64,000 bases of DNA from Hydra vulgaris (GCF_038396675.1 NC_088921.1:1752501-1816500), one strand, 5' to 3'; counted from the first letter of the stretch, positions 33,311 through 45,894 are shown. Notes: generated by a model from the sequence alone, not told the origin. Translations and numbers: made by a program.

Positions 33311-33754
33311 TACTTATGAAAGCTTGGGATTTTATTATGCGCATGCGTCTGTTACAAATACTCGGTTATCTAATTTTATATTTACGTGTTCAATTTGTAT
33401 ATTACCTTTTAACCTTGTTTCCTGTTTTTAAAGACAATATTTTAATGGTTGCTAATATTTTGACTCATAAAATGAAATTTTACATAAATGAGTTAGTTTA
33501 AGCATGAAATCAATGTGAAAAATATATCTAAACATCCACTTTATTTATTTAACTTTTAACTGGAATATTACCTAAACTAACACTTTACATAGATGCCAAT
33601 TATGGACGAAGTAAAATTTTTATGATATTTGGGTTAGTTTTTAATAAAAATATTGTTAATCGTCTCTCAAAAAATTTTAGTTTCTATAACCGATCATTTT
33701 TTAATGAAATATATTTTCATCTTTTAGTCAAGAGGTTTTTCTTAAATCTTCATT

Positions 33755-36538
33755 TTGATGAAGCCTGAAAAACATCAACAAAAATTATTGAGAGTATGCA
33801 AAATTTGTGGAAATTCGACTGGAAAAGACTCTATAAGAACCATCAGTAGGCGGAATAGAATTTATAATATTTTTAAAATAAATATTGTTGAAGATTGTTT
33901 AGATGTTCATCCAGCACAAATGTGTTTGAAATGCAATACAACTATGGTGAATATAGAAAACCGAGGTAATAAAACTTTCAATGCTATACCAAAAATTTGG
34001 TTAAAATGTCAAGCAAACGAGTGTAATTGTGTATTTGATAAAGCTGGTCGAAAACCAAAGCCAAATGTAGGAAGACCAGAAACATTTAAAAAATGGACTC
34101 AAATAAACCTTAAGCTGTTTCTAAAATCCTTACCTTTACCTTTGAACCAAGATCAGTATTTTGAATTAAATCTTCATCTTAATCCTCATTTAACATTATG
34201 TATTTGTAAAGTTGGTGAAAAAGTAATGCATCAACCAGTTATAATTAAAGATTGTCAGCATTCTTTTTGTAGCCGATACAAAAAAGAATTTGCTTGTTAA
34301 AGGTAAACTAGAAAATGAAGCAAAATGTCCCATATGTTCAACCTACATCATGGTTAATAGCCTTTGCAGTTCTGTGCATATGGAGTTACAGGAGCTTTTG
34401 GTAAGTTTGCTCTGCTTTTATTACACTTATACAAAAAAACATTTCTTTTAGAAAGTAAATAAACCTTATCAAGAAAACTTAAGGACTTTAAAAACATTAA
34501 AAATTAATGAAAACCTTACTATACTGATAGCATTTCTGTTATGCATAGGTCACCATTGCTGTCTTTTTTGTGACCAAAAAAGATACCCAACTAGCTCCAA
34601 TATGTAGAGAGCATGTTGTTTCACAAAGGTCTTTAAACTCCTTAAACAATGACTTTCATCGTTTTCAAAGTAATGGAGGAAATTTGAAAAATGCTAAATT
34701 ATTCAACAATGTGATTAATGAATCTTTATTTAATATTCCTCAAGACCAGGTAATATAATTTAGCACTTCTGTTTTTTAATCTTTTTAGTACTCTTTGTTG
34801 GTTCAATCGTGAGTTTAGTATTGGTAGTTGGTAACTTTGAAATTTTGTTAGGTTGCTGTACCTGCTTTACATATATCTTTGGGTACCTATTTAAAGTTTT
34901 TCAACATGTTCAAAGATGAATGCCACTTAATAGATATAAAGCTTGCTGGAGAACTTGCTTTAAAGAATAATATAATTGGTAAAGCTGATTTTGACAAATA
35001 TGTTAACATGCATCTTCAATCCAATCTTGTAAAAAGTGTTATTAAAGACTGTGACAATAAAATTGCACTTCTACAAGACACAATTTCTCACACTTTCTCT
35101 AAAGGTTATATGTGAGCCAGATAAAACAGTAGAAATTAGGAACATATATACACCAAGAATAGTTAACGACAAGGTATTTATTATTATGAAACTATGTTTA
35201 TTATATTACTATGTTTGCAAAAATGTTTAATCAAGTTTACAATGAAATTTTTGTTAAATAAAAATATTATTAAAAATTTATATATATATCCTTATATTTT
35301 AAAATTTTAAATATATATTTTTCTAGATAAAAGAATTAAGTTCATTAAATGAAGCAAATGTACTTGATAAAACTTCAGGTCCCTGCATTCAGCAACTTAA
35401 TGAAGTGTTGAAGGCTAATAAAATAGAAAGGCAGGCTTATCATGGAAAATGCTTTGTTGGAAACCATGTTCACATAATGCTTAAGGTTTTTATTTAATAG
35501 TATATATTATTTATATTTTTATGTATTTTTTTATTAGGAACAGTTGTTCTGAAAAGCAGCAATTGAAAAACCTGAGGTCACTGGGAAAAAATCTAATAAG
35601 GCTTTCGAATTGTTCATATAAAACCTTTAATTTTTTTCAATTTTTTTGTTTTGAACTACCCGATCTTTGCAAATTAGAGGGATTAAAGACCCCCTGCTTA
35701 TTACACCCACTACAATTAAGCAGAAAAGAGTAAATTGGTTGTTGCAAAAAAAAGTTAATGTTTGTTGACAAAAACAAAAGTTATATTTGAATTGATCAAA
35801 AATCCATAGAAATCAGTTTAATCTCATGCAAAAGTGTTTGTTTTTTTTGTAAAATATTGAAAAATTATTTAATTTTATAAATATTTTTTTAGCCTCAGCC
35901 ATTGTTAGATTTGTGCAATTCCATTCCATCTCAACTCTTGGTTTTATTGGCACCGATATTAATTTATTATCTGTTAAAGTGAGCCAGAATTTTAAGCAGT
36001 TATTTCATTATTCAAAATGTTATAAGCTCATAAACAGCTCGCAATCTTTTCAAAGGGATGATATTCAGGAATTAGGTAGGTTTTCTTTTTAAGCAGATTG
36101 GTGATTGAGTTTAACACATTTTTGAGCTAATTGAAAAGTAAATTTTGCAAACGAGCATGACTGTCTTGATTGCTTTTAGGTAGATATTTGATTAGTATAT
36201 TTAAAGGAAGTTGTGTAAAAGATTTTCAATAATCAAATTATTTAATTTTATGGAGTATTATCAGTTGACTTGGCCAAGTGCATCTGTAACTCCAAAGATG
36301 CAATTGCTTTGAATCCCATGTAATTCAATTTATTCAGAAATGGGGATTAGACATTGGCGTTTATGGGGAACAAGGCGGCGAAAGTTTACATTCCGAATTT
36401 AACAACCTTAATCGTTTGTTTTGGCATATGAAAGGCTGTAGTCGTTTGAAAAGCACGTTGAAAGAACATTTTCTCATAAACCATCCGAAAGCTAAAGCCA
36501 TGAAACCAGAAATAAAAAAAAGAAAAAAAAATGCTTAG
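33755..36538 (+). pseudogene. RAG1-N-like transposase-family gene, frameshifted copy
   Basis: Exon 1 (33755-34400) starts at ATG and has VCKICGNSTGKDS, HPAQMCLKCN, ECNCVFDKAGRKPK and a RING-like stretch CICKVGEKVMHQPV, CQHSFCSRY, then after a one-base shift in an A run (about 34280) KCPICSTYIM, ending at GTAAGT. Exon 2 (34452-34749) has HHCCLFCDQKRYPTSS and GGNLKNAKLFNNVIN. The next (34852 on) has VAVPALHISLGTYLKFFNMF, and a later one (about 35329-35485) RQAYHGKCFVGNHVHIMLK. The last (36250-36538) has GLDIGVYGEQGGESLHSEFN, where a Glu is the likely last catalytic acid. The DGG segment of the other copy is missing between exons 1 and 2, and at least four frameshifts are present, so the copy is not functional. 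Intron positions are predicted from GT-AG. Confidence 0.75.
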
Positions 36539-36539
36539 A

Positions 36540-37930
36540 TCTTAAATTTTATTGTATACAAATTTGTATTGAAAATCCAATCTTTTAATAAAAAGGATTT
36601 CTAAGGAGTATATAATTCAGAAATGTATTATTATTTAAAAACAATAGTAATGGTTCCCTATTCTGCACCATTACCGAAAACTAAAAATAAATAATTGTAC
36701 TTTGAGTTTTATAGTATGGAGTATATATTGATATAATTAATACTGCTGTTGAAAATTTCTTGGATTTATAATCAAATAGTTTATAAGGTAGCATTCTGCA
36801 TAAGAAATGTATCATCAATAGAAACTACCGTAGATCCCCGTAAATTCGTACCCTGGATAAGTCGAACTTTTACTAAGTCAGATATTTAACTTCCTTTGAA
36901 CATTATATAAATATCGAGAGCTTCGTTTAAGGCCATCGCTAAGTCGGACTATTATCTATTATCGAACTTCATCTACTCCCCTTGAAAGTCCGACTTAACA
37001 AGGTTTGTACTTATATTTGTGTTTAAAAGTTATCGGAGGGACATTTTTTAGTTTTTTAATGAAAAATTACAATAGAAAAGTGTTGCATGAAGTTGAAGTA
37101 TTTTTAAATAAATATTTTCTATGCATTACAAGATTAAATCTTGCATGTTTATAGTTTAATTAGTACGTTACACAATTAAAAGTAGATTTTCTTGTTAATA
37201 TCTTGAGTATCATAAATCTTATAAGTTGTTACTCAATAAAATATGACATTATCAATGTCTGCAAGTTAAGGGCAAACATTAGAAATTCCATAACTGTGGA
37301 ATCTCTTATACATTTCGAAGTAAATGATTGCAAGTGTTATCTCATAAATTATAAATCCATGTATCTTTTAACATGTTTATAATTACTTAGTTAAAATTGA
37401 ATGATATAACATTAGACTTTGTGCAAATTTAGGTTTTTATAGTGGTAAGAAATTTTTTCAGAACGCACAAAAAGTATAGAATATATACATAGCTTGCCGT
37501 AAAATCATTTTATTTTAGTTAAAAAAATGATTGGTTAAAACAGAACATACAGATTTTTTATGCTTTTTTTTACAGAATTTGAATCAATTAAACTATTTGG
37601 CCAAAAAATTTTCAAACAAAAGATATTCTATAGGTTGTATGACAGATGTTTAGTTTTTAAACTTAAAAAACCTTTAATCTTGAACTGAGATATTTTCTTT
37701 GTTTACAAACATTCTCATTTATTTTTACGATTTAGGTTAAACACTTAAGGATATAAAATTCTAAAAATGTATTGTGTTTATTTATTCAAGTGAAATTTGT
37801 ACCTCATTAATAACAAATAAAAAAACAAATTTTCATTATTTGCCGAAAAATCTAATCGCCATTTTTTTTCGTAACTTTATCAAACGTAACTTATGCGCAT
37901 GCTCACAATAAAATAACAGGCTTCAATCGC
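36540..37930. other. Spacer with possible old DNA-transposon scrap
   Basis: 36820-37010 contains CGTAGATCCCCGTAAATTCG, TAAGTCGAACT and GCTAAGTCGGACT, GTCCGACTTAACAAGG, repeated pieces in both orientations that look like the worn end of a DNA transposon or MITE. The rest has no frame or clear repeat. Confidence 0.35.
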
Positions 37931-38016
37931 CGTGCAGAAGAACCTGCCCAAATATGACAACGGTGAATATGAGATTTGTAGAGATAGAGAATAGAATGAG
38001 GAGAGAAAAAATGGCG

Positions 38017-38146
38017 AGCACGATAAAGCGAAGCTTTATCGTGCTAAATTAGCCTCTGCTAATTTAGCCTATGCTAAGTTAGCAGAGGCTAATTATGTAT
38101 GGTTTTCTTTGAAAGAGGCGATTTTATGTATGGTTTTCTTTGAAAG
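38017..38146. repeat. Two adjacent hairpins and a 31-bp duplication
   Basis: AGCACGATAAAGC pairs with GCTTTATCGTGCT across a 3-base loop (38017-38045). TTAGCCTCTGCTAA at 38049 pairs with TTAGCAGAGGCTAA ending 38092. Immediately after, TTATGTATGGTTTTCTTTG occurs twice 31 bp apart. The cluster lies at the 3' side of the LINE fragment at 38150-38430. Confidence 0.85.
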
Positions 38147-38149
38147 TCA

Positions 38150-38430
38150 GTAGTAAACGAAAATCCATGTAGACGTAAAGGAGAAAACTCAGTGAGAGGG
38201 TTGCCATTCATTAATATAGGAATGTCGACAGAACTGTGTTAGTTGTTTGCAGTAAATAACTTTTAAAGAGTTTTGTTGGAGTTAAAATTTACAAGCCACT
38301 GTAAGCTTAAATCTGTTACAGAAGTGAAATCAGATTTAAGATCGACTGCCTGTTATAAGCGATCAAAAAGAAAAGACTTTTTGTCAAGACAGGAGTATAA
38401 AGTTCGGTCATCAGAAAAATTTATAAGATT
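38150..38430 (-). pseudogene. LINE reverse-transcriptase palm fragment
   Basis: The minus strand reads SDDRTLYSCLDKK (a decayed FADDTTLYS box), AVDLKSDFTSVTDLSLQWLVNFN, then SVDIPILMNGNPLTEFSPLRLHGFSFTTD. This corresponds to the segment just after the YADD motif in the same LINE family as 47785-48162, where GIQWLVNFNSDKTQL and PIFMNGNALDESSTLHLLG are the equivalents. Two stops are visible. Both ends are truncated. Confidence 0.8.
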
Positions 38431-38444
38431 TATTTAGAGAATTT

Positions 38445-38580
38445 TATTAAGAGAACCGCAGATGATGTAAATCGGTGGTGATGCGAAGAGAACCGCAGAT
38501 GATGCTAATCGGTGATGATGCAAATCGCAGATAATGCAAATCGATTTATTAAGAGAACCGCAGATGATGCAAATCGGTGC
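38445..38580. repeat. GAACCGCAGATGATGCAAATCG short tandem
   Basis: AGAGAACCGCAGATGATG occurs three times (about 38452, 38488, 38553) with intervening ATCGGTGATGATGCAAATCG pieces, an irregular tandem of about 36-65 bp units. Confidence 0.8.
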
Positions 38581-38589
38581 TTGACTTAT

Positions 38590-41330
38590 TTTAGTAATAA
38601 AGTGGCCTAAGGTTTTTCTGAAATGACCCGTTCTTTTGTTTTATCTTTACACCACTTAAGCCGAGACGTGCTTTTTTTTATTGTAAAGAGTATCTTACAA
38701 ATATTAAATTATAAAAAACTAAAATTACTGTTACATTTAAAAACTCTATTCAAGTATAGTTAAGAAGTTAAGATTAGTTGTTTTATTGTTTATAAAATAA
38801 ATTATAGAAATTTAAAATAAATTGAAACCTTAAAAAAAATTCAATTTTTTACATCAAAAATTCTCGTTGAATTTTTTTGATAGAAAAAGGGAAGAACATT
38901 TTTAGGCGATTGTTTATTAAAGTCAGTGTAATTAGGCTTCTTCATGCCAAGCCCATCAAATTAAACGGCTCATTGCCACAATTTAGTGGGATCTTTTCGA
39001 AATTTAAAGATTTTTTTGTAAAAATGGTTAATAATAAAAGGTTTTTTGAAATTTTGGGGCCCTAATGACGGATTTTGGGGGCCAGACCAATAGCCATAGC
39101 AACAAGTATTCCATAAATTAGAACCTCTTGTAACAATATAAGTTATTTTGAAAATAAAAAACTAAATTAGCTTAATATTGTTTTAGTTTTTATTTAAATA
39201 TAATGATTCTATTTAAATAATTGCCTAATGAAACAAGATAATTTTTTGTTTAGCTCTTTATTTTGAGTTATAAACTTATGTTTACAGAGAGAAAAACTTA
39301 GTTCGAAGCCACAAACTTCAAGGTGGTGGTAGTGTAATAATTTTCAAGGCAGTTGCCCCTCATGTTTAAACTGGGTGAGTCGTTCGTAAAGTTAACGAGG
39401 CATTACATAACAAGTACAGAGTAAGTCCGGTAAATTATTTTTACGGATTAAAAATTATTATTTAAAAAATAGATACTGCATAAATTATCTTAACAAAGTT
39501 TGGCACCAGACCAGTCCGGTAAATTAAAAAAAAAACACTTTTCAAGATGCTTTGTCAAATTTGTGTTTTTAATGCTTTTAATAACTTTTTTAGAATTAAA
39601 GGCTTATTTTCAAAAATAATAATATACAAAAATAACAAAAGAAAAAAGCCAGGCTTATTTTCACAAAATAAACTTTACTTAATAGAAATATAACAAGACT
39701 AAATTATATATAATAAAATATTACGGGTTGCAATATTAAGTTGATTTTTTGGATTTGCAATAACTCATTCGAAAACTAAGAAAATTTAATAAAAAAAGGT
39801 AAAAATAAGAGCAACAACTTGCCATTTAAAACGAAACTACTTAAGTTTAAGCATTTTAAGTGTCTGTTTCTTAAGTACCTTCAACCATAGCATGAAGATG
39901 ACAAACTGATGCTGATTGCGACTGTAGAGGTGGTAGATGAACTGCAATAATTAAAAAATAAAAATCACATTATTCAAAATAATTTGTAATATTTCAATAT
40001 ATTAGTTGAAACACTTAAAGACTTTAAATAAACATTACATACCCTCTTCAATTGATGACCCAGACCAATAAAGACTTCTCAGCAACTTTTACCGAGAAAA
40101 CATTGCAACTAATATTACCTTGTATAAAAAACAATGAGTACGGTTTCAAGAAATTTTCTGCAGCATCAATCAAAATTTTTTTTTAAACTAACGTTCAGTT
40201 AGTAGCTAAATAAGAGTTATAAACGAGTCATGGCATGTAATAACATTAAAATCCATCGCATTGTTCTAAAAAATATGAACATAAAAATAACTAAATAATA
40301 ATAATATAATGCAATAATAGCTAAAATAAACATAAATTAATTATACTGCAACATTTGAAACAAAAACTATTTTTTTATTTTCAAAAAAACACAAAAAAGA
40401 AAGACACTTTATGTGTTTTTTTTTTTTGGCGCCCATATCAGGCCAAGGTTATCAAAACAGGTCCATGTATGTTTAAAATTTATAATCTAATTAATAATAA
40501 TACAAATAAAAGTATTAGTAATACAAATAAAATTTTGTGTTGAAATAGGAATATAAAAAACACCCTAAAATCTTTATTAAATGGTCTCTAGTCATGAAAA
40601 AAACTTTGCAGTTGTTCTTTAAAACAGTGAAAAAAATTTTGCAAGCATAATATGATTGCCAAACTTTAAATTATAACAATCAGAACAGCAATATCTTCAT
40701 TTTACAATCAAGTTAATTTATATACAATCACATGGCCTTGACCTTGCTATTGTTGGGCTTATTAACAACACTGGTAGAAGTTATGTTGCCTGCAAGAGAC
40801 TAGAATAGCTTACAAAAAATTATCAACATAAAGTAACCCATGAATCAGGTGGATTTAAAACACAAGTGTAATATATCTTAACCAGCACAAATTAGTTATT
40901 TGCTATATAAAGTTGTTGGCCATGAAGCAGGAGAGATCTATGTGAGTAAGTAGAGAATTTAAAAATTAAAAGAAGATGAAGTGCATAAACATTTTGAAAG
41001 GAAATTTAAAGCAAAATAAAGAAATCTGAACATAAAGTCATCAACAACACAAAGAATCGTGGTAGTTCAATGAATACTTGGTTAAAATTGTAGCAAAAAT
41101 CAACAAATTTTATAAAATGCTGTAAGAGTCTGTGAATGCAGAAGACAGGTTCTTGCATTGTAAGTCTGAGTGCAAGGCAAAAAAAGATGTATACAAAGTT
41201 CAATCGAACAAACAGAAGGTATGAGGTAAGATGCTAGATGAATAAAATAAACAAAGAATATAGAGTTGTGAAGCAAATAGTTACAAAAAATATAGATTTT
41301 GTTAAAGGGTGTATTAAAGGGCTAGATAGA
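38590..41330. other. Gene-poor AT-rich stretch
   Basis: No supported gene. AGTCCGGTAAATTA occurs at 39425 and again near 39505. Some sequence at 40700-41330 may be the worn 5' part of the LINE fragment that follows, for example LAIVGLINNTGRSYVACKR around 40740-40800, but I could not place motifs with confidence. Confidence 0.4.
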
Positions 41331-41334
41331 AAAA

Positions 41335-41875
41335 TATCTACAAATGAAGTTTAGGTAAAAACAAGTTGGATGGCTCATTTTGAAAAATTGCTAAATGAAG
41401 AGTTTGAAATGATCAAGGAAGGTGAATAAGATTGGAGGACCAGCAGATAACAAGTAGTGAAGAAAAATGAAGGATGCTCAAAAAGCTCAGTTAGACAAGG
41501 CTGATAATCCTTCCAGTGTATTGAGGTAGGTTTTGAAAGCTTCAGGGATGCGGATGTTCATTATGTTTTAGATCTTTGCAATGAAATTGTTCAAATATAA
41601 AATTCGGAATGATTAGAAGCATAAAATCAAGCCATGGCTGTTCTAATTATTATATTTTAAAGGTTGGCAATCATACCATGCTTGCAAAACTTTTTCACTG
41701 TTGTAAAGAACAATTGCAAAAAAGATGTTGGACGAAAAAAAAGAAAAGTTGGATGGCAAAGATTTGTAAATGTAGGGTGGTTTATATCAAGGAATAAACC
41801 TGCTTGACCAAGTGATAAAGGTTTTAGAAAGAACTATTGCAAAAACATATAACAACATAAGAAGCAGTGTATGTA
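41335..41875 (+). pseudogene. LINE reverse-transcriptase N-terminal fragment
   Basis: The plus strand reads SWMAHFEKLLNEEFEMIKE, KMKDAQKAQ then DNPSSVLR, VLKASGDADVHYVLDLCNEIVQ and, after shifts, GINLLDQVIKVLERTIAKT with IRSSVCTEA. This is the order found at the start of the RT domain of RTE-like and related LINEs (WxxHFxxLLN, the KAxGxDxxxxE area, LLDxxxKVxERxI). Several stops. The fragment ends exactly where the Tc1 element begins, so that element probably cut it in two. Confidence 0.7.
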
Positions 41876-43565
41876 CAGAAGCGTGCCAAAGTTTAGAAAC
41901 ACTTTTTTCAGTTTTTATGGCATAATTTTTCACAAACTTTCTTAAATAAGTTGGAATTTTTACCAAATGTGCTTTTATTATTTCAATTTAAAATACAAAT
42001 CACAAAAGTTGTAAATTGAAAGGTTAATTAACTTTTAATTGTTTTTTGAAAAAGCTTCCTTGCAAAAGTTAAGAAGCAGTATCATACCCTGCAAATAAAT
42101 CATGTTTTTGTAAACAAAAGCAAAATTTAAGTTCAAAATATTTGTGAAATTTAATAACTTAATTACTTTAAGATATTTCAAAGGCATTGAAGTATAATTA
42201 ATTGCCAAAATATTGGTAAAACTTTATAACTCAATTACTTAGCAATATTTTAAAAGCATCAGAAAAGCTAAAGAAGTTTCAAAGGAAATAAAGGAATTAA
42301 TTATAAAAGCCGTAGGAAATAAAATGACTTACAGGCAGATTTCTGAACTTTACAATGTTTCTAAACCAGATATAAGTCACACTATGAAAAGATTTTGTCT
42401 GCGCAAAACTATTGAAAGCAAACCTTGCGCTGGAAGACCTTAAGTTACAACTGAAAAGTCTGATAGATTATCAGTAAGGTATTCCAAAAATAATCCTCAC
42501 AAGTCTGCTGTCTAACTTAACGCATCAGTTTCATGGCACAAACTTTGGCGTCAATACAACTAAACGCCAATTACGACAAAATAATCTCTATGACTGTTGC
42601 CCAGTTAAGAAATGCAAATACCTGCAAGAAATTTAAAAACAAGAATAAAATTTGCAAAAGATCATATTAGTTGGTCTGTTAATGACTGGTCAAAAGTCTT
42701 TTTATTTGATGAATCAAAGTTTATGCTATAAAGTAGTGACGGAATTAAGTATGTTGGGGGCCCAGTAGGAGACAGATTAATCCAAAATATCAGTTACCCA
42801 CTGTTAATCATGGAGGAGGAAATGTTATGGTTTGGGTATGTATAATCGTGACTATGTGGGTCCCATTCATTCACTTAGAAGGTTTTATGGACCAGAGAGT
42901 TTATTTAGACATCATAAAAAAAGTTATGCTGCCACATGCAAAGCATAAAATGACTTGCAAATAGATCTTACAACAAGATAATGATCCAAAGCATTTAGCC
43001 AAATCTGTTAAAGAATAATTTAAATCACAAAAAATCAAAGATCTTAAATGGCCTTTACAGAGCCCAGATCTCAATCCTATTAAGCATCTTTAGGAGTACA
43101 TCAACTGGCAATTAGTTGGTAAAAAAATAACTAACAAAGACCATTTATTAGCATTTATTAAAAAAAGTTTGGTATAACATTCCTCAGGATGTACTCATTA
43201 AATAAGTAGATTCAATGCCTCATCGCTGTGATGCTGATTTAAAGACAAATGGATATGCCACCAAATACTAAGTGTTTTATTAAAACTATTTTATTGTTAA
43301 AAAAATTGCTATTTTGTGAATTTTAGTAAAAGTTTCAGCTTTTTTGAAATAAATATTAACCAAATTCAGTTGTTTCTAAACTTTTGCACGGAAGCTTTTT
43401 CGAAAAAAAATAAATAAATGTTAATTAAACGTTTAATTTTACAACTTTTGTGGCTTGTATTTTAAGTTGAAATAATATAGAGCACATTTGGTAAAAATTT
43501 CAGCTTATTTATGAAAGTTTGTGAAAAGTTATGCAGTAAAAATTGAAAAAAAGTGGCATTATGAA
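41873..43565 (+). mobile_element. Tc1/mariner element with IR/DR-type ends
   Basis: The left end carries an outer repeat (GCGTGCCAAAGTTTAGAAAC, 41881) and, about 175 bp inside, an inner direct repeat (CTTCCTTGCAAAAGTTAAGA, 42055). The right end has the inverted inner repeat (TTTCTAAACTTTTGCACGGAAG, 43373-43394, written here as positions) and an inverted long arm to about 43560 that pairs with 41905-42050, with the outermost repeat decayed. Two direct repeats within each long inverted repeat is the IR/DR layout known from Sleeping Beauty-type Tc1 elements. The inner region codes for a broken transposase. Confidence 0.85.
42263..43271 (+). pseudogene. Tc1-family transposase, inactivated
   Basis: The plus strand opens with KEVSKEIKELIIKAVGNK then MTYRQISELYNVSKPDISH, the paired-like helix-turn-helix region, and GRP before the catalytic domain. 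Then come WSKVFLFDESKFML (first Asp box), LQQDNDPKHLAKSV (second Asp box) and WPLQSPDLNPIKHL, and the end is DADLKTNGYATKY. In the last motif the family Glu (NPIE) is Lys, so the DDE triad is broken. Many in-frame stops and shifts also occur. Length matches a full Tc1 transposase of about 335 residues. The start codon has been lost or lies in a decayed stretch near 42260. Confidence 0.9.
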
Positions 43566-43569
43566 AAAC

Positions 43570-44579
43570 ATGCAATCTGTAGAAGCGAAGAAACAAGGAC
43601 GCTAGCATAATGATGAGGATCATCATTATAATTGATTAATTTTTTATAATTGATAATTTGCAAAAAGTTATCAGGATTGACATAAATCCTGATAACTTTT
43701 TGCAAAAAACTTTGTAAATAATCAAATAAAAGTATTTTGTGCTAGTATTCCTAAGAATACTAATACAGAGTAAGGTATGGAAATTTAAATGTTGTACAAA
43801 AGCAAAGCAGCTTAGGTATTTATGCTAAAAAAACACAACACAAAGTCCAAAAAAATAACTTATATTTAAAAAAATAAAAAATAAAACCTTAACATTTATG
43901 AAATTCTGTTTATTCATATTAATAAAACAAATAAACCTTTGCTAACATAAAAAAACATTAGGCACCTCCCTACAAACTAATTCCCCAAACATGTAAAGTG
44001 AATTTTTTCCTTAAGTTTTACTTCAACGTTTCCAAACTTGTGTTTTCCAATGGTTCTCTACAGCAACATTTAAATGCCATTATGGATTATTTGAAACAAT
44101 TTTTTACAACTGCATGCCCTTCCTGACGTTAATATGAAGCAGGTTGTACTGGTTTACATGTTATTAGTAGCAGGGTGACCTGATCTGACAAATAAAAAGT
44201 GTATTAGGGATCCTATTTTTTTTTTTTTTTGTCAGTGATGCTGGTCTAACAAATTGAATAGAAAAAGGAAAAACACTTCAAGCTAAAAATAAACTTAACC
44301 AAACAAATATTAGTTAAAAAAAAACATTCAAGTCAGATTAATAAATACAAGAAAAACATGTGTTTGATCATCTATGTGCTTGATCACCAATGCCAAAACT
44401 ATGAGAAGCATAAACTAATGTAAAAAAATTAACAAAGTAACTTAAAAAATATATAGGTGGATGAATTTTTTAAATAGAACACCCAGCATATTCTATTAAA
44501 AAGGCTGAAAATGTATATAGATAGAGAAAAATCAAATATTTTCAGAATCTTTTTATTCTATGTGAGAAAAATTTAATGT

Positions 44580-44580
<1 letters not shown>
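43570..44580. other. Gene-free spacer
   Basis: A hairpin of TTGATAATTTGCAAAAAGTTATCAGGATT and its complement lies at about 43655-43705 (stem core CAAAAAGTTATCAGGATT). Otherwise AT-rich with no gene. Confidence 0.45.

Positions 44581-44583
<3 letters not shown>

Positions 44584-44671
<88 letters not shown>
44584..44671. repeat. (TA)n microsatellite
   Basis: Uninterrupted TA dinucleotides for about 88 bp. Confidence 0.98.
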
Positions 44672-44675
<4 letters not shown>

Positions 44676-44813
44676 GGCTTCCTGATGAGCCTGCTGATGG
44701 TGAAACAAGTTGTTGAAGACCAGTAAAAATTAGATAAGTGTTTTTACTAATTTATTATTCCTCTGTTCTTTAAGGACATTAAGCACTCTATTTGTAGAAT
44801 ACACTAACATATT

Positions 44814-44938
44814 TTATATATATATATATATACATACATACATACATACATACATACATACATACAGACATACATACATACATACATACATACATACATA
44901 CATACATACATACATACATACATACATACATACATACA
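44814..44938. repeat. (TA)n plus (CATA)n compound microsatellite
   Basis: A short TA run turns into about 27 CATA units with one CAGA interruption near 44864. The MYVCMYVC-type frame on the minus strand is an artefact of the repeat. It ends about 75 bp before the first exon of the MULE/ZSWIM-like gene. Confidence 0.98.
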
Positions 44939-45589
44939 ACCAATTAATTTTGTACAGATTGTTTTGAAGTGGACTGAATTTTCTTCTTTATTAATCTTTG
45001 TTTTAAATTCAGATTCTCTATAAGCACTTGCCAAATCAAAGAAAACTTCCAGATTATGCTATCGAGAAAGCTAAAGAGTTAATGCATTTAAAACCGAACA
45101 AAAAACTGCTACAAAAAGAGTTGATTAAATCCACAGGTAAAATTATCACTATAAGAGATCTTTCAAACATTGCTGCTTCATCTAACAAAGTTGAAAACAG
45201 GAATGATATCACAACCTTTGTTACAACTTTAAAAGACAAATATAGTAAGTAGTCTTATGAACTGATAATGCTTCTTGTTTTTTATTTTATTTTTTTTTCT
45301 CTTAAATTTGGCATGTTTTTAAATAATGTTTCTCCATTTGTTTCTGTTTTTATTGCTCAATAATTTGTAATTTATTGACTTTATATTGTTTTATTAGATC
45401 AAATTTAAACTATATTTTCTGAATCTTTCTGGTTTTGTTTAGAAAGCTAATAAATTGACTTATTAAATTGAAAATAGGGATTGTTGTTGCCATATCAGTC
45501 TCAGCTTTAAGGTGAACAGTTGCAGCTTCAACTTGATGCTGAACTTGAAGTTGATAAGGATTATTATAATCAGCTTGAGAGAGAGTGAG

Positions 45590-45690
45590 TTTAGGAGTTA
45601 CTCCTAAAGTTTAGGAGTAACTCCTAAAGTTTAGGAGTAACTCCTAAAGTTTAGGAGTAACTCCTAAAGTTTAGGAATTACTCCTAAACT
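45590..45690. repeat. 20-bp palindromic tandem, five copies
   Basis: The unit CTCCTAAAGTTTAGGAGTAA repeats five times with one change (GGAATT) in the last. Since TTTAGGAGTAACTCCTAAA is itself palindromic, every neighbouring pair of units can fold into a hairpin. It lies in the intron between the two MULE/ZSWIM-like exons. Confidence 0.95.
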
Positions 45691-45894
45691 GCCCCTCAAA
45701 TGATTTTATGCAAGTGAGACTAAATGAATAACTTCTAATTTTAGATGATTAAATTTTAAAAATTTATTTTTAGATCTAAAATTAATTAATCTAGATAAAT
45801 TGTTTACAGTGATGCAAATAAAATTATATAATAACTATAAATATATGTATTATATTTAGTATATGTAAATATATATTCTAGGAGTGCACCGATC

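Noticed and set aside
38590..39100. 62-codon plus-strand frame at 38877-39065 as retroelement protein
   Set aside because: No motif beyond basic composition; could not be tied to any known domain.
44804..45034. 76-residue MYVC-repeat frame
   Set aside because: Derived from the CATA microsatellite and antisense to the MULE/ZSWIM-like exon.
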